From: Polytrichum commune
Lineage: Eukaryota > Streptophyta > Polytrichopsida > Polytrichales > Polytrichaceae
Assembly (NCBI GenBank): GCA_950295325.1
Contig: OX485805.1
Span: 7,130,501-7,194,500, forward strand
Direction of reading: 5' to 3'
DNA: 64,000 bases
A program made the translations under genes and the position numbers. The notes below the pieces were generated by a model that was not told where the DNA came from, did no database searches, and saw nothing but the letters and a program-made list of their open reading frames with translations. Below, piece by piece: positions 34,901-47,465 of the stretch (position 1 is its first letter; each line of letters begins with the position of its first letter).

Positions 34901-36365
34901 CATGAATGGGGGGAGATTGCCATACCAGAGCATGAGCACGTGAAACATGTCCCTGTCGCTTGCCATCCATCTGGAACTTTGTAATGGCTCATGTGCCCTT
35001 GCCAATCAAAGTTCCCAAATGTATAAAAGATAGTTTGGACACGTGTTGTCCCAGGTCTTTGCACCCCTACAACTGAATTAGTTGTTTTGACCATCCCCAC
35101 ACCATTTGCTCAACAAGTGATTGTCAACTAGCAACCATTCTAGAACTTCAAAAAATGGCTTTGTCATGCATCCTCGCCATTCCAAAGTTTCAAAAGTTAT
35201 AGTAAATTGAGATATATGACTTGGGACGTAGTATAGAATCAAATTGAGTGGGACTTTGTTCTCCATCAAGTACATTGCTTGGAAAAGCGGGCTTTAGAAA
35301 CGGGACACAATGTGAAGTGATCCTCAATGTTTTTCATGTGTGGATCTAGGGGTTTGTGATGCACATGAAATGAAGGGATGTACCTTGTTAGATTGGTATC
35401 ACTTGGTGCATTGTTAGCCACAACATATTAGCAACCTACCAAAGCCCTAAAATCATGCACCTTAAGTACATATTGTTTTGAAGATGTCCACCACCTTGAC
35501 CCTTAACTTCCCAAGGTTTTAAAAGGCCATGTTTCTAGTGGGCTTTGTTCGTCCAATGTATAGATTTTTCACTAATGAATTAGAGAGACTATAATAAGGT
35601 CAGTGCTCCTCATAAGATCTTGAAGTATGTGAGGTAAAATATTTCCATGAAAAATATAGAATTTTTCACCCTATGATTTACAAGACTATAAGATTTGCAA
35701 TAAAGGGTGCTAAGAAAAATGGTGATTTTGGTCAACAACATACATGCTTCCATGAGTCGCATATAATAGTTGTTTGAATGTATAACTTGCATCTTTCACA
35801 TGTTAACTTGAACATTCAAATAAATAACTTCATAATTTTTTTGTGGATTATCATTCAAATTTTAATTTCGTATGGAATTTGCAATGACAAAATTTGAAGT
35901 GCTACATACAACTAGTAACTATAACACCTCAAATACTCATTGAAAGTGAGACATAGATACTCATTGAGAGTCGGTGTTCCCATGTTGGTTTTGGGTCATT
36001 TACAATAAAGACTTTGAACCCCAATAACTTTCTCATATGAAATTCTCATGTGACATGCTTTGGTACGTTGGAATCCCCTTTTCTATTGCTAAAGAGAAAC
36101 ACCTTGACCTTTATAAATATAGTAATATATGTGCTCAGCACTTAAAGTGACAGTTCTAGCACCACTAGCATTGGACACTTGCATACAATATCCTTAAATT
36201 CATCCTCAGAGTTATAAGTTTGTGAGAAAGGTATACACCTACTTAGCCACTTGCAGGCAGCAGCATTGATGAAATTCTGAACACACCTCATGTGACAACA
36301 GAAGACAAGAGATACAGTACAAGCTAGTGAGCCTTTGGGACCATGCAATGAAAGGGAAGAATCAA
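34901..36365. other. Intergenic, no gene recognised
   Basis: Several 60-85 codon frames on the minus strand (near 34880-35275 and 36142-36396) have no motif I know. No RNA gene or element end seen. Confidence 0.35.
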
Positions 36366-36369
36366 CCGC

Positions 36370-36733
36370 TAAACTAAATATGATATCTAGAGTCACCGAT
36401 TCTAATTGTCTTGCTCAATAATAATTGTAAACCATGGTATGTGTCATCAACATTATTTGTCATTCCTTGTAATTTGTTGGGGGATTAAAGATTTACAGTG
36501 TTGTAATTATTGTCACTTACAAAGTGAATTTTCATCCAAATTTCAATCATCCATGATAATATTTCATCACAAGTTGATGACAGGAGAAGGTAGGGTTTTT
36601 GCCAATGGATGAACTCATCCTTCATCTATGACAATATCTGTTCATTTATTCATAAGATGTGTCAGTTAAAAAGTTACCATAGTGACATAAAATGCCATAT
36701 GAAACTAAATATCATATTTAGTGTAGTTACGGA
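36370..36733. mobile_element. Small inverted-repeat element (family X), copy 2
   Basis: Same order of blocks as 29460-29828, ending ATATCATATTTAGTGTAG. A 100-bp reversed piece of MITE family H follows directly (36734-36830: CGGTTAAGTTTGAGAAAATA, ACCGGTTGAAGTTCAAGACT). Confidence 0.65.
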
Positions 36734-37019
36734 TGACCCGGTTAAGTTTGAGAAAATAACCGGTTGAAGTTCAAGACTTCAGGAGAATAACCAATCAATT
36801 TAGAGGAATCTATAGAATATATTTCTAATTAATAAAGAATCAAATTGTAAAGTCACACCATGGTACCTGTTGGACTTGAAACACTAGAATTTTGACTGGA
36901 TATGACCAATAAAATCTCCCTGGACATGCATCGAGACCATAGCAGTGTGCAAGAATTTATTGGGAGGAATGAAGTTGATCCCAAGCAAGTAAGAAATGGT
37001 CATCCTAGTACATAGTGTA

Positions 37020-40000
37020 GGAGCAAAAAAGAAGATCCTCTCTTGATAACAAATGACTAACCCATAGCCTTGGCAAACACAATCTACAATCTTTACACAA
37101 GTTTCCTCACTTCCCTATTGACTAGCTATGGAACACAACACACAATTTTACATTATAGCGAAGGAGGCATTTGCCCACAAAGAAATACCGCACGCCAATT
37201 CCAAACACTCATAGCAGCCCTAGAAGACGTCAAATACACAAACCAAGACATCTACATAGCCTACATCGACTTCTGTAATGCTTTTACCTCCATTGACCAC
37301 ACACAACTCCTAGTCATAATGGAAGACCTCGTCTTCCCACTAGATGCCATAGAAATAGTAGGTGATATTTACACGAATTCCACAACTACATTTTACAAAA
37401 GCTACTTCGGTACCAACCCCCCCCCCCCCCACACACACACACACACAATAAACATTAGTAGAGGGACCATACAAGGGGGCACCCTCTATTCGTACGTCTT
37501 CATATTCTTCCTCAAACCACTCATGAGATAGTTGGAAACCGAGCTGCTAGGCTACCACTTCAACACCTCCCACAACACATGCGCCTCGATAACACACACA
37601 TACAATCCAACATTGCTCACAAATAACATCCAAAACACGCATCCCCAAATAAAAAAACTTTAAAAAATTGTGGAATGGGCACACATGGACCTTAACCTTG
37701 CCAAATGCACCATCGCAAGAAACTCCAACAAAGCCAAACTTCAACCCACCATTTTCAAAGCGTACATACAAGTACAAAGTATCATGTACAAAGGGAAACA
37801 ATTCCCAATCCACTTACAAAAGAAACCATATACCTACCTAGGATTACAATTAGTAGCATAACTAAAATGACAAATTCAAAAAGACATCACCATGAACATG
37901 GTAAGAGAACAAGCAAACTCCTAATAGCCTCATTGGCCACCATCCGACACAATCAAAATTCTCAACACCATCATCAAACCGGAAATAGCCTATGCCTACT
38001 ACCAAGTACCATTCTCCAACCCGTATATCAAGAGAATTGACATAATACTAGGCAAGGTCACCAAAAGCATGTGTAAACTACCGAACATCACAACCAACAT
38101 CCTCACCCACCTCAATAATCAAGACTTTGAAATTAACACCACATAATTCCTACCTGACTACCTAACATACATAGGCAAACAATTTATCCAAGCCCTTAAT
38201 GACCAAGGTCAACTAAGAAAAATACATCAAGGACTAACTAAATACATAGTAACAAAATACATTGGGTCCCTCAACCTCCCAAAACTCACACACTAAGCAT
38301 GCACCAGATCTTCTATCACTTGGACCCCCTTTTTATTAAAAAATAAAATTCAAAATCCATGTAGACACAACAAAAACCTCCTTCCCTATATGACAAACAC
38401 AATTAGAAACACAACGGCTCAACAACATCAACTATGCACAACTACCCCGACAAGAAGAAGAAAAAAAACCCACACCAGAAAGTGCCTCGATGAACTATAC
38501 CAATACAGTTATATAACCACCCTCCATCAAACCCAAAACTAAGCATGCACCACAATAATCTCCCCCACATAATCCAAACAATAATATAAAAACCTCTCCC
38601 AAACTATCAAAAAAGCTCTAAAACAACAAACATCATATTTACCCCCACTCAAAATAATAATAAAATAAAATAAATAAAAAACCACCACAAAACATTTGTA
38701 AACTAACACAAATACACAACCAAGCAACCGCAAACAACATACACACCCACCAAACCCAACCACCCACCACAAACGGAACCCCCCATACATGAAATAAAAA
38801 ACAAGCAAACCTAAAAAAATAAAAGACAAGTGGGTTGCAATAGCCTACACAAACAATATTGCGTCCATGTGGACCACCCCTACAAGAAATATTGTAAAAT
38901 GGGTTGACAAACAACACATCCTCAACCAAGACAACCTAACTTATGACCGCAACCTTACATTAGTCAACAAATTTAATCCGCAACCAATATAACAATAATT
39001 GCTTGCATGAAAATACAAACAATTTCAACGTGCCCCAATCTTCATACACAAGACTTGTACAACCACCCATCAATGCACCTCTACTTGCCCTCATCACTCA
39101 AGATTGCAACTCAAATAACGACATATGAACCACAAAACCAACAATGCAAAAGCAACAATAACACGCCCTAAACTTTGACCACACTAGTGCACATATAACC
39201 ACCATAACCATAGAAAGACTATGATATGATGGCTTTGGGATGACCACACTATAAATATAAAAAAACCATTCTTAACTACACTCCACCCACCACCACAAAA
39301 CTTTGAAACATAATCGGTATGGCTCTTGCACAAATATACCACCATACTCCCAAGGAAAAAACCAAAACACATCCTCCCCATAAACAAACACCATACCATC
39401 CACCAAGCTATCACCAACCCTCATCCAATCCTTCCAACTCACACACTTGTATTATTGATCACCACTCATATGTCCAACCCTGCTACAAAGATACAACTCA
39501 CCCCATCAAAAAGACACGATATTCAAATCACAAGGCAATTCCACATCATCAAAATGGAACGGATCATGATACGCACACCTAATGAACCACCAAACCTTAG
39601 CATATTCCATACAATGGGCTAGATTTTCAAAGAAGGCCCCCAAAACCTCACCATCATGATCCTTCAACCACAAAGACTGGACACCCCATTTTAAATTATC
39701 CTCCAACGGTCATCAAGACATACACATCATTGCCACAATCCCCCCAAACATTGCCCTATACTCCCATGCCCCACAATGGCCTAGTTGTTACAGTCAACCT
39801 AAGGCCGCCCTCAACACAATCCTATGCATCCACAGTCGATATACTCCACCCACTCACCACACATATGCCATGTTACTACACCACATTCTTCAAGAAACAT
39901 ACAACCTAACATTATCAATTGACAACCCTGCAATTACCATAACACCATATACAGTCAAAACCTCAAACAAATGGTCAAACTCCTTGCTCATTAAATCCCC

Positions 40001-41440
40001 CTCAACATCCCAACCTGCACCACAATCCTCCCACCCACACCACTCAATTTCCACAGACAAAACCCCCCCAAATACAACCCACTTCACAACATATGCACCC
40101 ATGGCTCCTCATACTTCCTCATAGGAAAGGCCATGGAAATGTAGCCGGTTCCAAGGTACATAACTTAATAAATAACTTGCAACTAGCCGAAAGACTACCA
40201 GGTTCCGAAAACATATTACGTGCATAATTGTATGCCATTTGACTAGCCCTAGCAAACACACAAAATACTCCCCATGATATACACTTATTAAAAAACAACC
40301 TCAACAATTTCTACCTTATAAACAACCATATCCAAAGGCCATCCTCCCAACACAACCATCCCAACAAATTACTCATAGCCTTCATAATATAATTCATCAC
40401 ATGGTTCCAATATATATAAGATCATTATACAAAAATTTAGAGCACACACATGCATCCAAGGCAACGAAAACGCATACACACTGGCAAACGAAGGCACCAT
40501 CAAAAACCCACAACCCTAGTATCATGAATTCATGTTGCACACAATCCCATGTAGACTAGCCAAATCCCCTCCCCCCCCCCCCCCCAAAAAAAAACAACAA
40601 ACCTCATGGGCATCATTAGAAACCTTCAATCCTTCGTACAAAAAGAACATACTCAATTTCTAATCAACAAAGCCAAAAAATAATGATCAAATAGACAAAG
40701 AACTCTGAAACCACTATTGGAAATCCACACACACCGTAAACACCCAAATAACACAAATTCTTTGATTCCGCTTTGCACAATACATGGAAAACCATAGAAA
40801 AAGCTTATTTTGGCCACATATACACACAAATTCCAATTGCACACTATGCCATAGAAATGACAAAGACACATGGCCGCACCTCCTAACCCTTTGCGAGAAC
40901 AAAAGTCCTAAAATGGCTTTGAATAACACAACACAATGCAACCGTTCATCAAATTACCGACCTACTCATATCATGCATACACACAAGACACTACACACTC
41001 ACCAACGCATGAACAAAACAAAACACACCCTGTGACGACACCAACCTGCCATGGGTATTGTGATGCAAATGCAACAACCCCAAATGTACATGTTGAGCCA
41101 ACTCACGCCCATACATCATCTACATCCAAGGCGCCACAAAGAATCAAACCGGACCCTTAATTCCCACACCCGACCTCTCCATACAAATAATCAAATTTAC
41201 ATACACACATGACACATGCATCAACCATTTCATCCAAACCACAAAAAAACTTAACCCATTAAAGGAGAAAATCTGTGCACAAGGTTGGAATGTCAACCCA
41301 CTAATAATTGCAAGAGTAAGAGGCGCCATACACACAAATAACATCATAGAACTTAAAAACCTACACATACCTATGCAATCAATAAAAAAATCCATGAAAA
41401 AAAACACCAAACAACAATTAAAATCTCACGTGCCTAATCC
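37020..41440 (+). pseudogene. Long decayed LINE (RNase H family): RT to CCHC and C-terminal domain
   Basis: The reverse transcriptase starts near 37070 (ANTIYNLYTSFLTSLLTSYG) and has TARQFQTLIAALEDV, then IYIAYIDFCNAFTSIDHTQL (motif A, with FCNAF around the catalytic Asp), and ISRGTIQGGTLYSYVFIFFL (motif B). Motif C, near 37600, is not legible. The thumb follows: WAHMDLNLAKCT and KKPYTYLGLQLVA (37675-37860). Many stops occur in 38000-40600, where traces of RNase H are expected. A zinc knuckle CTLCHRNDKDTWPHLLTLC lies near 40837-40893 (C-x2-C-x9-H-x4-C). The end is IPTPDL (41160) to IARVRGAIHTNNIIELKNLH. A C run and (CA)n interrupt the RT at 37418-37447. Ends and target duplication were not found; the APE endonuclease is absent. 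Confidence 0.8.
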
Positions 41441-41689
41441 TAAATAAACGGAAGCTCGCTAACAAACGAACACCTATACTACCACCCTATGACTACCCCC
41501 CCCCCCCCCCACTTACCATGTGCACCTACACCCAAGGCCCACCTATTACAAGATAAACAATAAACCCATCCTTGTACCAAGAGTACTCTTGAACAAGGTC
41601 AAGCCAATGGGATCAAATTCACGTTGCCCATCAAACCGATGTTCTTTAATTTTTCAATTTTCAAAATTTCAAATTATTTTGCTTTCTTT

Positions 41690-42650
41690 CCTTTATGTAT
41701 GGTAGGATACTAAGTATCCCCATTGAGCTCTTTGGGGGAGGGGTCTATTCATAGTACAAGGGCCGAGGCTTGTGCCATGCAACCCTCTAGCAACTTGAGA
41801 AAAACTTTTTTCGAACCCTACCGAAAAATGTTGCATGTCCCATCCGACTTCAAAAAAAAATTGCACTTGCATTCTTGAAGGCCGTCTTGTCCACAAACCC
41901 CATATTGAGTGCACCACAACTTTAAGGCCCAAAGTCCAATATATATGTTCACTTCCACTTAGTAACTAAATCTTGTCCTTTAATTAGATTTCTTAAAAAC
42001 GAATGCATTAAAATTAGGACATTGTCTGAAGACTAATATTAAAGTGACAAAGGCCCTTTCAAATGATAAGCCTCAACATTATCACCTCATTGCTACATTG
42101 ATTATCCTAATAAGTGTGTGTTACTATTTGGAGTTACGTAGTGCAATAACGTCTTACTCATGAATTTAATTTTTACTAATGAATGTTCAATAGGTTGTTG
42201 GACACTATAGAACATAACTGACTTTGTTTGGTAAAACATTACATTCTCATTAAAAATAGTAGAACTATGTAACTTTGAATGGTTAGGAAGGTTTTTTTCA
42301 TAGCTTTAACTTCCAAGTTAATTACATACTTTATTAACACTTTCCACTTCGAGAATGAAATCCCTGTCAATTTTAAATTTGCTAAGTGAAAGTAAACATA
42401 CATATTGGATTTTAGACCTTGAAATTAAAGTACACTCAATATGAATTTTGTGAACAAGAGGGCCTTCAAGAATGCAAGGGCAACGTTTTTTTTTTTTAAG
42501 TCGGGCGGGACGGGCAGCGTTTTGCAATGGGGTTCAGGGAGGTTTTACTCGGGCTGCCAAAGGATCCGGGTCGCGGGCCCGGCCCTTATTCTATGAGTAG
42601 GCTCCTCCGCAAAAAGCTTGATGGAGATGCTTTAGCGTCCTGCATACATG
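41690..42650. mobile_element. Fold-back element (family F), arms about 250-300 bp
   Basis: The left arm 41690-41995 is the imperfect reverse complement of the right arm 42360-42650, around a loop of about 365 bp. Landmarks in order are ATGTATGGTAGGATACTAAG, TCTATTCATAGTACAAGGGC, TTGCATTCTTGAAGGCC and CCATATTGAGTGCACC on the left, with complements on the right. Copy 21500-21900 represents the right arm and loop of another member. No coding capacity. Confidence 0.72.
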
Positions 42651-44250
42651 GGTTAGGATCTCTCTCTCCTGGTTATGCGGTCGGATGCCTCAAAAGAGTG
42701 TTTTCACACAACAAGTATGTTGTTTTTGGCTTCTTTATTAGTTGAATTTGAAGTTGCTACACAGTTTCAGCTAAGTTAAGGTAGACTGAAAGGGTGTCAG
42801 GATTTGAAGACCAATCTATGGAGAGGATCACATGTCCGGTCGCAAGGAGGTAGACTTGCTTCTAGACGCTTTGATCACTACTTCATCATCTTATGTAGCT
42901 GGGGTAGAGGAGTCATCTGGCCAACCCATTTCGAGGATTGGCGATTTCCTATCGAAGGTGAGCCTCTTTAGGTTACTATAATCCTTTTTGATTCATTTCT
43001 ATGCAGGAGCTTCAGGTTTGATGTGATAAGCTCTAATCTTCTATGCTAAGAATGATACCTGATTTGTCAAGTCATGGAGTTCCTTGAGAGAGAACTGATC
43101 CGTACAATGTTGAAATTTACCGACAGCTGAGAGTTTGAGAGCATTAGAAGGAGTGATTTATCAAGTGAGCACTAGTCTCACTGGGGATAGTGTTAAAAGC
43201 CATTTGTACTCACTGTAGCAGGGTTTTGCAAGGAATCCTACTTTTGAGTGGCGTCAACTACTGCAATACTAGAAGCATGCCAAAAGTTATAAAGGTTGCT
43301 CAAAATCTTGTACACACGATAGCGGTATAGCCCGTTCCAAGATGAAGTGCTAGAAGTAAGTGCAAGTGGGATGGTTGATTGGATATCGACGCTCAAAATA
43401 TTAATTCAACAGCATATCCTTATTCGAATCCACTGTACCTTTACATACTCGCGAGGTTAGACTGCAGAAATTTGGGGAGAGGACGATAGGTACTTTCGTA
43501 ATCTCCAGACAAGGATGAAGGAAACCCCAATCACCACACTCTCGTGATAGGGTATTGTAATGGGATGTCTGTCTGTGTGGGGCTAAGAGTTTCTTCTTGT
43601 CAGATTTGGCCTCTCACTTGGTCACTGTTCTCGTGGAAGGATCTTAAATCACACCATAAGTTGAGAGGAAAGAGATTCGGTAACATTCATATATGTGTTC
43701 CACAGAAGAGACATTAAAATAGATGTGGCTTCATGATCAAATACACAGTGATGCCAGTTGGTTTTACTTTTTTACTTGTTTCGTGAATTGCTGTTGTCTA
43801 CAGGTTGTGTGTTTGGACTAGGGATAGAGTGCTGCAGAGGGGGATCCCATCTCTCTCTGTCCTTACCTTCTTAAAGTAGGGTTTAGGATTTCTTGCAACC
43901 TACCATGCAAATCCTACGGAGCGGAACGAGTAAGAATGAGTAAGATTTCAAACGCCGTACCGTCGTGTTTAAGGTTCTTGTACTAAATCTTAAGGATGGA
44001 CACCACATGTACGGATTATTTACAGAAAAAGATGGTCAGGGTGTGTGAGCAGTAGGGAGTAGTGAGATTTGAAGGTTGCAAGAGGCCTTAACCCAAAGAA
44101 ACGGTGGGCCGATCGGGATGAGGTCTCCTGTGCAACACTTTTCTTGGATTCCCATAGGAGCTGCGACAGTGAAGAGTGGATGTGGCTTCATGATCAACTG
44201 CCTCTCAATCTCTAGTTGGTGCTTCTCTACATGTTTTCATAAATCCCTGC
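42651..44250. other. Intergenic, no gene recognised
   Basis: Two related stretches, near 43715-43800 and 44180-44240, share GATGTGGCTTCATGATCAA and following words, so a short diverged direct repeat may be present. No coding region recognised. Confidence 0.35.
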
Positions 44251-44258
44251 ACAGGGAG

Positions 44259-44484
44259 CAGTGTCCGGGGAGATTTTGAGCAAAATTGGTCGAGATCCAA
44301 CTGTTGCCAAGTCCAACTGGTTACATATTGAATTTTGTTGGTTTTTCTTTATTGATTTAAGGTATACGCTATAGATTCTTCTAGAATGATCGCCGATTTG
44401 CCTAAAGTATGGAACTTGAACTGGTTATTTCTCAAGCCTCAACTGGCCCATCTGTAACTAGTGGTCGAATCTCCCTGTTTGTAG
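44259..44484. mobile_element. Small hAT-like MITE (family H), copy 3
   Basis: Begins CAGTGTCCGGGGAGATTTTG. The right end (CTCCCTGTTTGTAG) has decayed. Flanks ACAGGGAG (44251-44258) and ACAGGGTG (44485-44492) match at 7 of 8. The internal CCGGTT motifs are mutated, so this is the oldest-looking copy. Confidence 0.7.
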
Positions 44485-45091
44485 ACAGGGTGTGTGTTCA
44501 AATAGGAGCTTGCATGTTTTGATTATTGTGCTCAAATTCTGAAATCGGGAAATCTTGGTTTCCAGCCCGGGTGGCAACCATTTGTAGCACCCGCAGGGGT
44601 CAGTGTCTCTTAGCCCCTGGTTTGGAGCTGCTAGAATATTTTAAAAATCACTACTTTGGAGCTGTTTTCACATCATAGGCATTTTCAAGACCAAATTCAA
44701 AGAACGTGAATTTTTTTTCTCAAAAGTGGAAGTAAATACCTGGGGATGTGGATGTTTAACCCTGTCTTTAGATAAATTGTCTCTGAATATTTCTAAGAAC
44801 GACATTTGAAAGTGTTAACCAAACACAAAATGGTGTCAATGGAACCTCTGAATGCCCTCTTTCCAAGCATGTTGCCCCTGTGTGTAAACCAAGTAGTCAC
44901 CAAATCATTAGAAGCATAAGAAGTCACAATGAAGAAATAATTGTTCAGAAGGGGGAGAGTTGCCACCCCGGGGTTTCCAGCTTGTCTGATGTGCAAATCT
45001 TGGATGTACTTGCCCAGGCTAATTGTGAGCAGCGAGGATGTGAGCTGCAGGGCTTCATGAGAAGCTAATACGAAGAATTGGCCTGTGAAGA

Positions 45092-47465
45092 ATGGCTACC
45101 ACTGGGGATGTTGTTCGAGTTAGTTCAATGTTGCAACCTGATCATGGCGAGTTGAATGTGGCAGACACAGAGTTGAAGGTGCCAACTGGTTCGATTCCAC
45201 GGGAGTCGACAGTTATTCAAATGCCTCCTGATTCTCATGCAGACGGGCTTCTGAAGGATGATAATACTGAAGCAACCGTGAGCTCGCAAGACCCCGATGT
45301 GATTAATCAAGAAACATTACCTCAAGAAACAGATGCATTGCTTGGGGCCAGTAGGCTAGAGGAGCAGAAAGAGCTTCTCTCAGAAGCTGAAATCCGAAAC
45401 ATCATGTGGATCAAGTTCGGGCCGGAGGAGCTGGAGAGGGTTGATGGTGGTGAAAAACACCTCTTGTACAATGAGGCCCTGGCGCATTGGGAGGCGAAGG
45501 ACAAGCTGTTTGCAACGAGGGTGGAGAAGAAAACGAAGCAGAGCTTGTCGGTCCGCAATGAGATTTATCAGCTGGTCGGATTCTACAGTGTGTTCCAAGG
45601 GGTGTTGCTCACAGCTGTCGCGCAATCGAACTTGCTGCACTGCAACAACTGGTGGAGTGTGTTCACCTTATCGGCGTTGGCCTCCTTTGTCACAGTTTTC
45701 GGTGTGAAACAGAAATTCGAAACCATTTGGGGACTCGAGAAGACCATCGCAACCGAAGATATCTCACGCAAGGTATTATATCACTGCTTCATTGCCATGC
45801 TCTGTACACTGTTATGTTTAGGGGCCCTAAACCCTGAACCTCTGCTCAAAAAAGTGGGCCTCATTTTCCACCAAACGGTGCATCGATCGGGAGTGTGTGG
45901 AATGCCTGGCCTGTTGGAAATGTTTTTTTCCCATCTACTGTAAATGCCCAGGAATTTATAACACAGGATAAATGAGGTCAGGTTTTAAAAGGACTAGATA
46001 ACGAGTGAGAGGAGAGTGGATGACCATTCGCAAAACGGCGAGCCATCCACCTACTCAAGTTGCTTATCAGACATAATTGATCAGCTCGTGGACATAATCT
46101 GGGAGTTATAGATGGAAAAATATGACGAGTTTTGATGACCATTCTGCTCTTGGATGAGCGTTTGGTTATGGTGAATATTGTGGGCCATTTGTAAACAAGG
46201 AAACCGGCATCAAACCCATCAGGGAGATTACTACGGATGCACACTGTATTCCAACTCACAATATTGAACATTGGAGGATTACGTTGTAGGTGTACCAATG
46301 CACTATGGATTCTAATGTACCTGTCCAGGTGCTTTCACATGTAAGAACCCTTGAGCTATAGCCCCCGGGAGGTATGTGCATTTCCGAGTTGTACTCAGTC
46401 AAAATATTGATGTCTTAGAGCATCTCCACTCATGGAGTTGCAAATGGGCCTCTTCCATTGGCTTTTTAGGTCTTTAAGGCCAGAGTCACTGCATGCCACA
46501 TCCCATTTCTGAATCCCATAGAGGTTTATCCAAATTCCGAATTGTTGATCAATTATGGACCGGATAACCAACAAGAGGAGTGGATGACGAGCCGTGGAAG
46601 CATCCCGTCATCCTCGTACTTGAGCTGGTTTTTTATCATAATTGATAAGCTCATGGACAAAATATGGGAACTATGGATGATGTTGCATCTCCATGGATGA
46701 AAAATTGGGGCTTGGTAACCCCTTCGCTCTTGGATGAGTGATCGATTATGTCACATAGGCCCTATAAAAAGAAGCCTTCGGCTCACTATACTTGGGCTCA
46801 CTATCACTAACATGAGTCGTCCTTTGAGACCTTGCCCTAAAAAGTCTAAAAGCCAATGTAGAGAGGGCTGCATCTTTGTGGCTCCAAGAGTGGGGTAATG
46901 TAGCCGAAGGGGTAGCATTGAGATGAGTGGTTATGGGTCAACCTATAGATTGACTTTGTGTAACCCCAAAATCTATGCTTCAAATTTGTAGCAATTTCCA
47001 TATTCATAATTTAAAATAACATAAAATTGCATTCTCTTTAGAATTTGTTTCTCTTTGCAAGAAAATAAATTCCCCGCTATTACTCCTGCTAAATCAGGTG
47101 CAAACCCTCTTGTTTTATTGGTAATGGATGCCTCAACCTTATCTTACTGATGATAAGGATCCTATGTGTAGAGTTAATTGAATAGGTTCACTAATGGTAT
47201 GTTTTAATTTTATTTGCAGCAAGTTGTAAAGTGGCTCTCGTGTCTAAGAATTAAAGGGCCGGAATTCTCATTCAAGGAGCATGCCCAGGATGGTGAGTTG
47301 TCTGCAGACAAAGGGGGTTCTTCACCTCGAAGGAATGGCAAAAAATTGAAGTTATCCATCTTTGCTGTAATTGTTGTGTTGATCTTATTCTCAGGTACTT
47401 TTTTGGTCGCCATCCGTCAGATATTGTGCAACCCGGGCCATTCCTTGTTGCCAAGTAACCGTTGA
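45092..47465 (+). CDS. Three-pass membrane protein of unknown function, copy B (two exons)
   Basis: Exon 1 is 45092-45772 and exon 2 is 47220-47465, joined in phase 0 over a 1,447-bp GT-AG intron (donor AAG|GTATTA, acceptor TTTGCAG). The product is about 308 residues. The first 150 residues are polar and acidic. The core begins RNEIYQLVGFYSVFQG near residue 155, with membrane segments about 160-178 and 190-205 around HCNNWW. A third is near 271-292 (LSIFAVIVVLILFSGTFLVA), then IRQILCNPGH. It matches copy A (10099-12150) across both exons, including intron position, the NWW motif and the terminal ILC-PG. The two are inverted relative to each other. If the intron were retained, a stop follows about 57 codons later. 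Location is probably a membrane; the activity is unknown. Confidence 0.85.
46005..46195. repeat. Direct repeat in intron of gene B, unit 1
   Basis: Blocks GGAGAGTGGATGAC, GAGCCATCC, CATAATTGATCAGCTCGTGG and GCTCTTGGATGAGCG recur in order at 46570-46770. The inverted-repeat element at 46412-46890 overlaps the second unit. Confidence 0.6.
46412..46890. mobile_element. Inverted-repeat MITE-like element in intron of gene B
   Basis: The left part (TTAGAGCATCTCCACTCA, CCATTGGCTTTTTAGGTC) pairs imperfectly with the right part near 46835-46885, whose complement reads AAGATGCAGCCCTCTC and ACATTGGCTTTTAGACTTTT. The GAGCATCTCCA start is common in plant MITEs. Exact ends and target duplication unclear. 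Confidence 0.5.
46570..46770. repeat. Direct repeat in intron of gene B, unit 2
   Basis: Second copy of the unit at 46005-46195 (AGGAGTGGATGACGAGCC, CATAATTGATAAGCTCATGG, GCTCTTGGATGAGTGATCG). Confidence 0.6.

Noticed and set aside
39319..39622. His/Pro/Thr-rich frames of nearly 100 codons
   Set aside because: They fall in the decayed, C- and A-rich part of the long LINE copy and show no motif.
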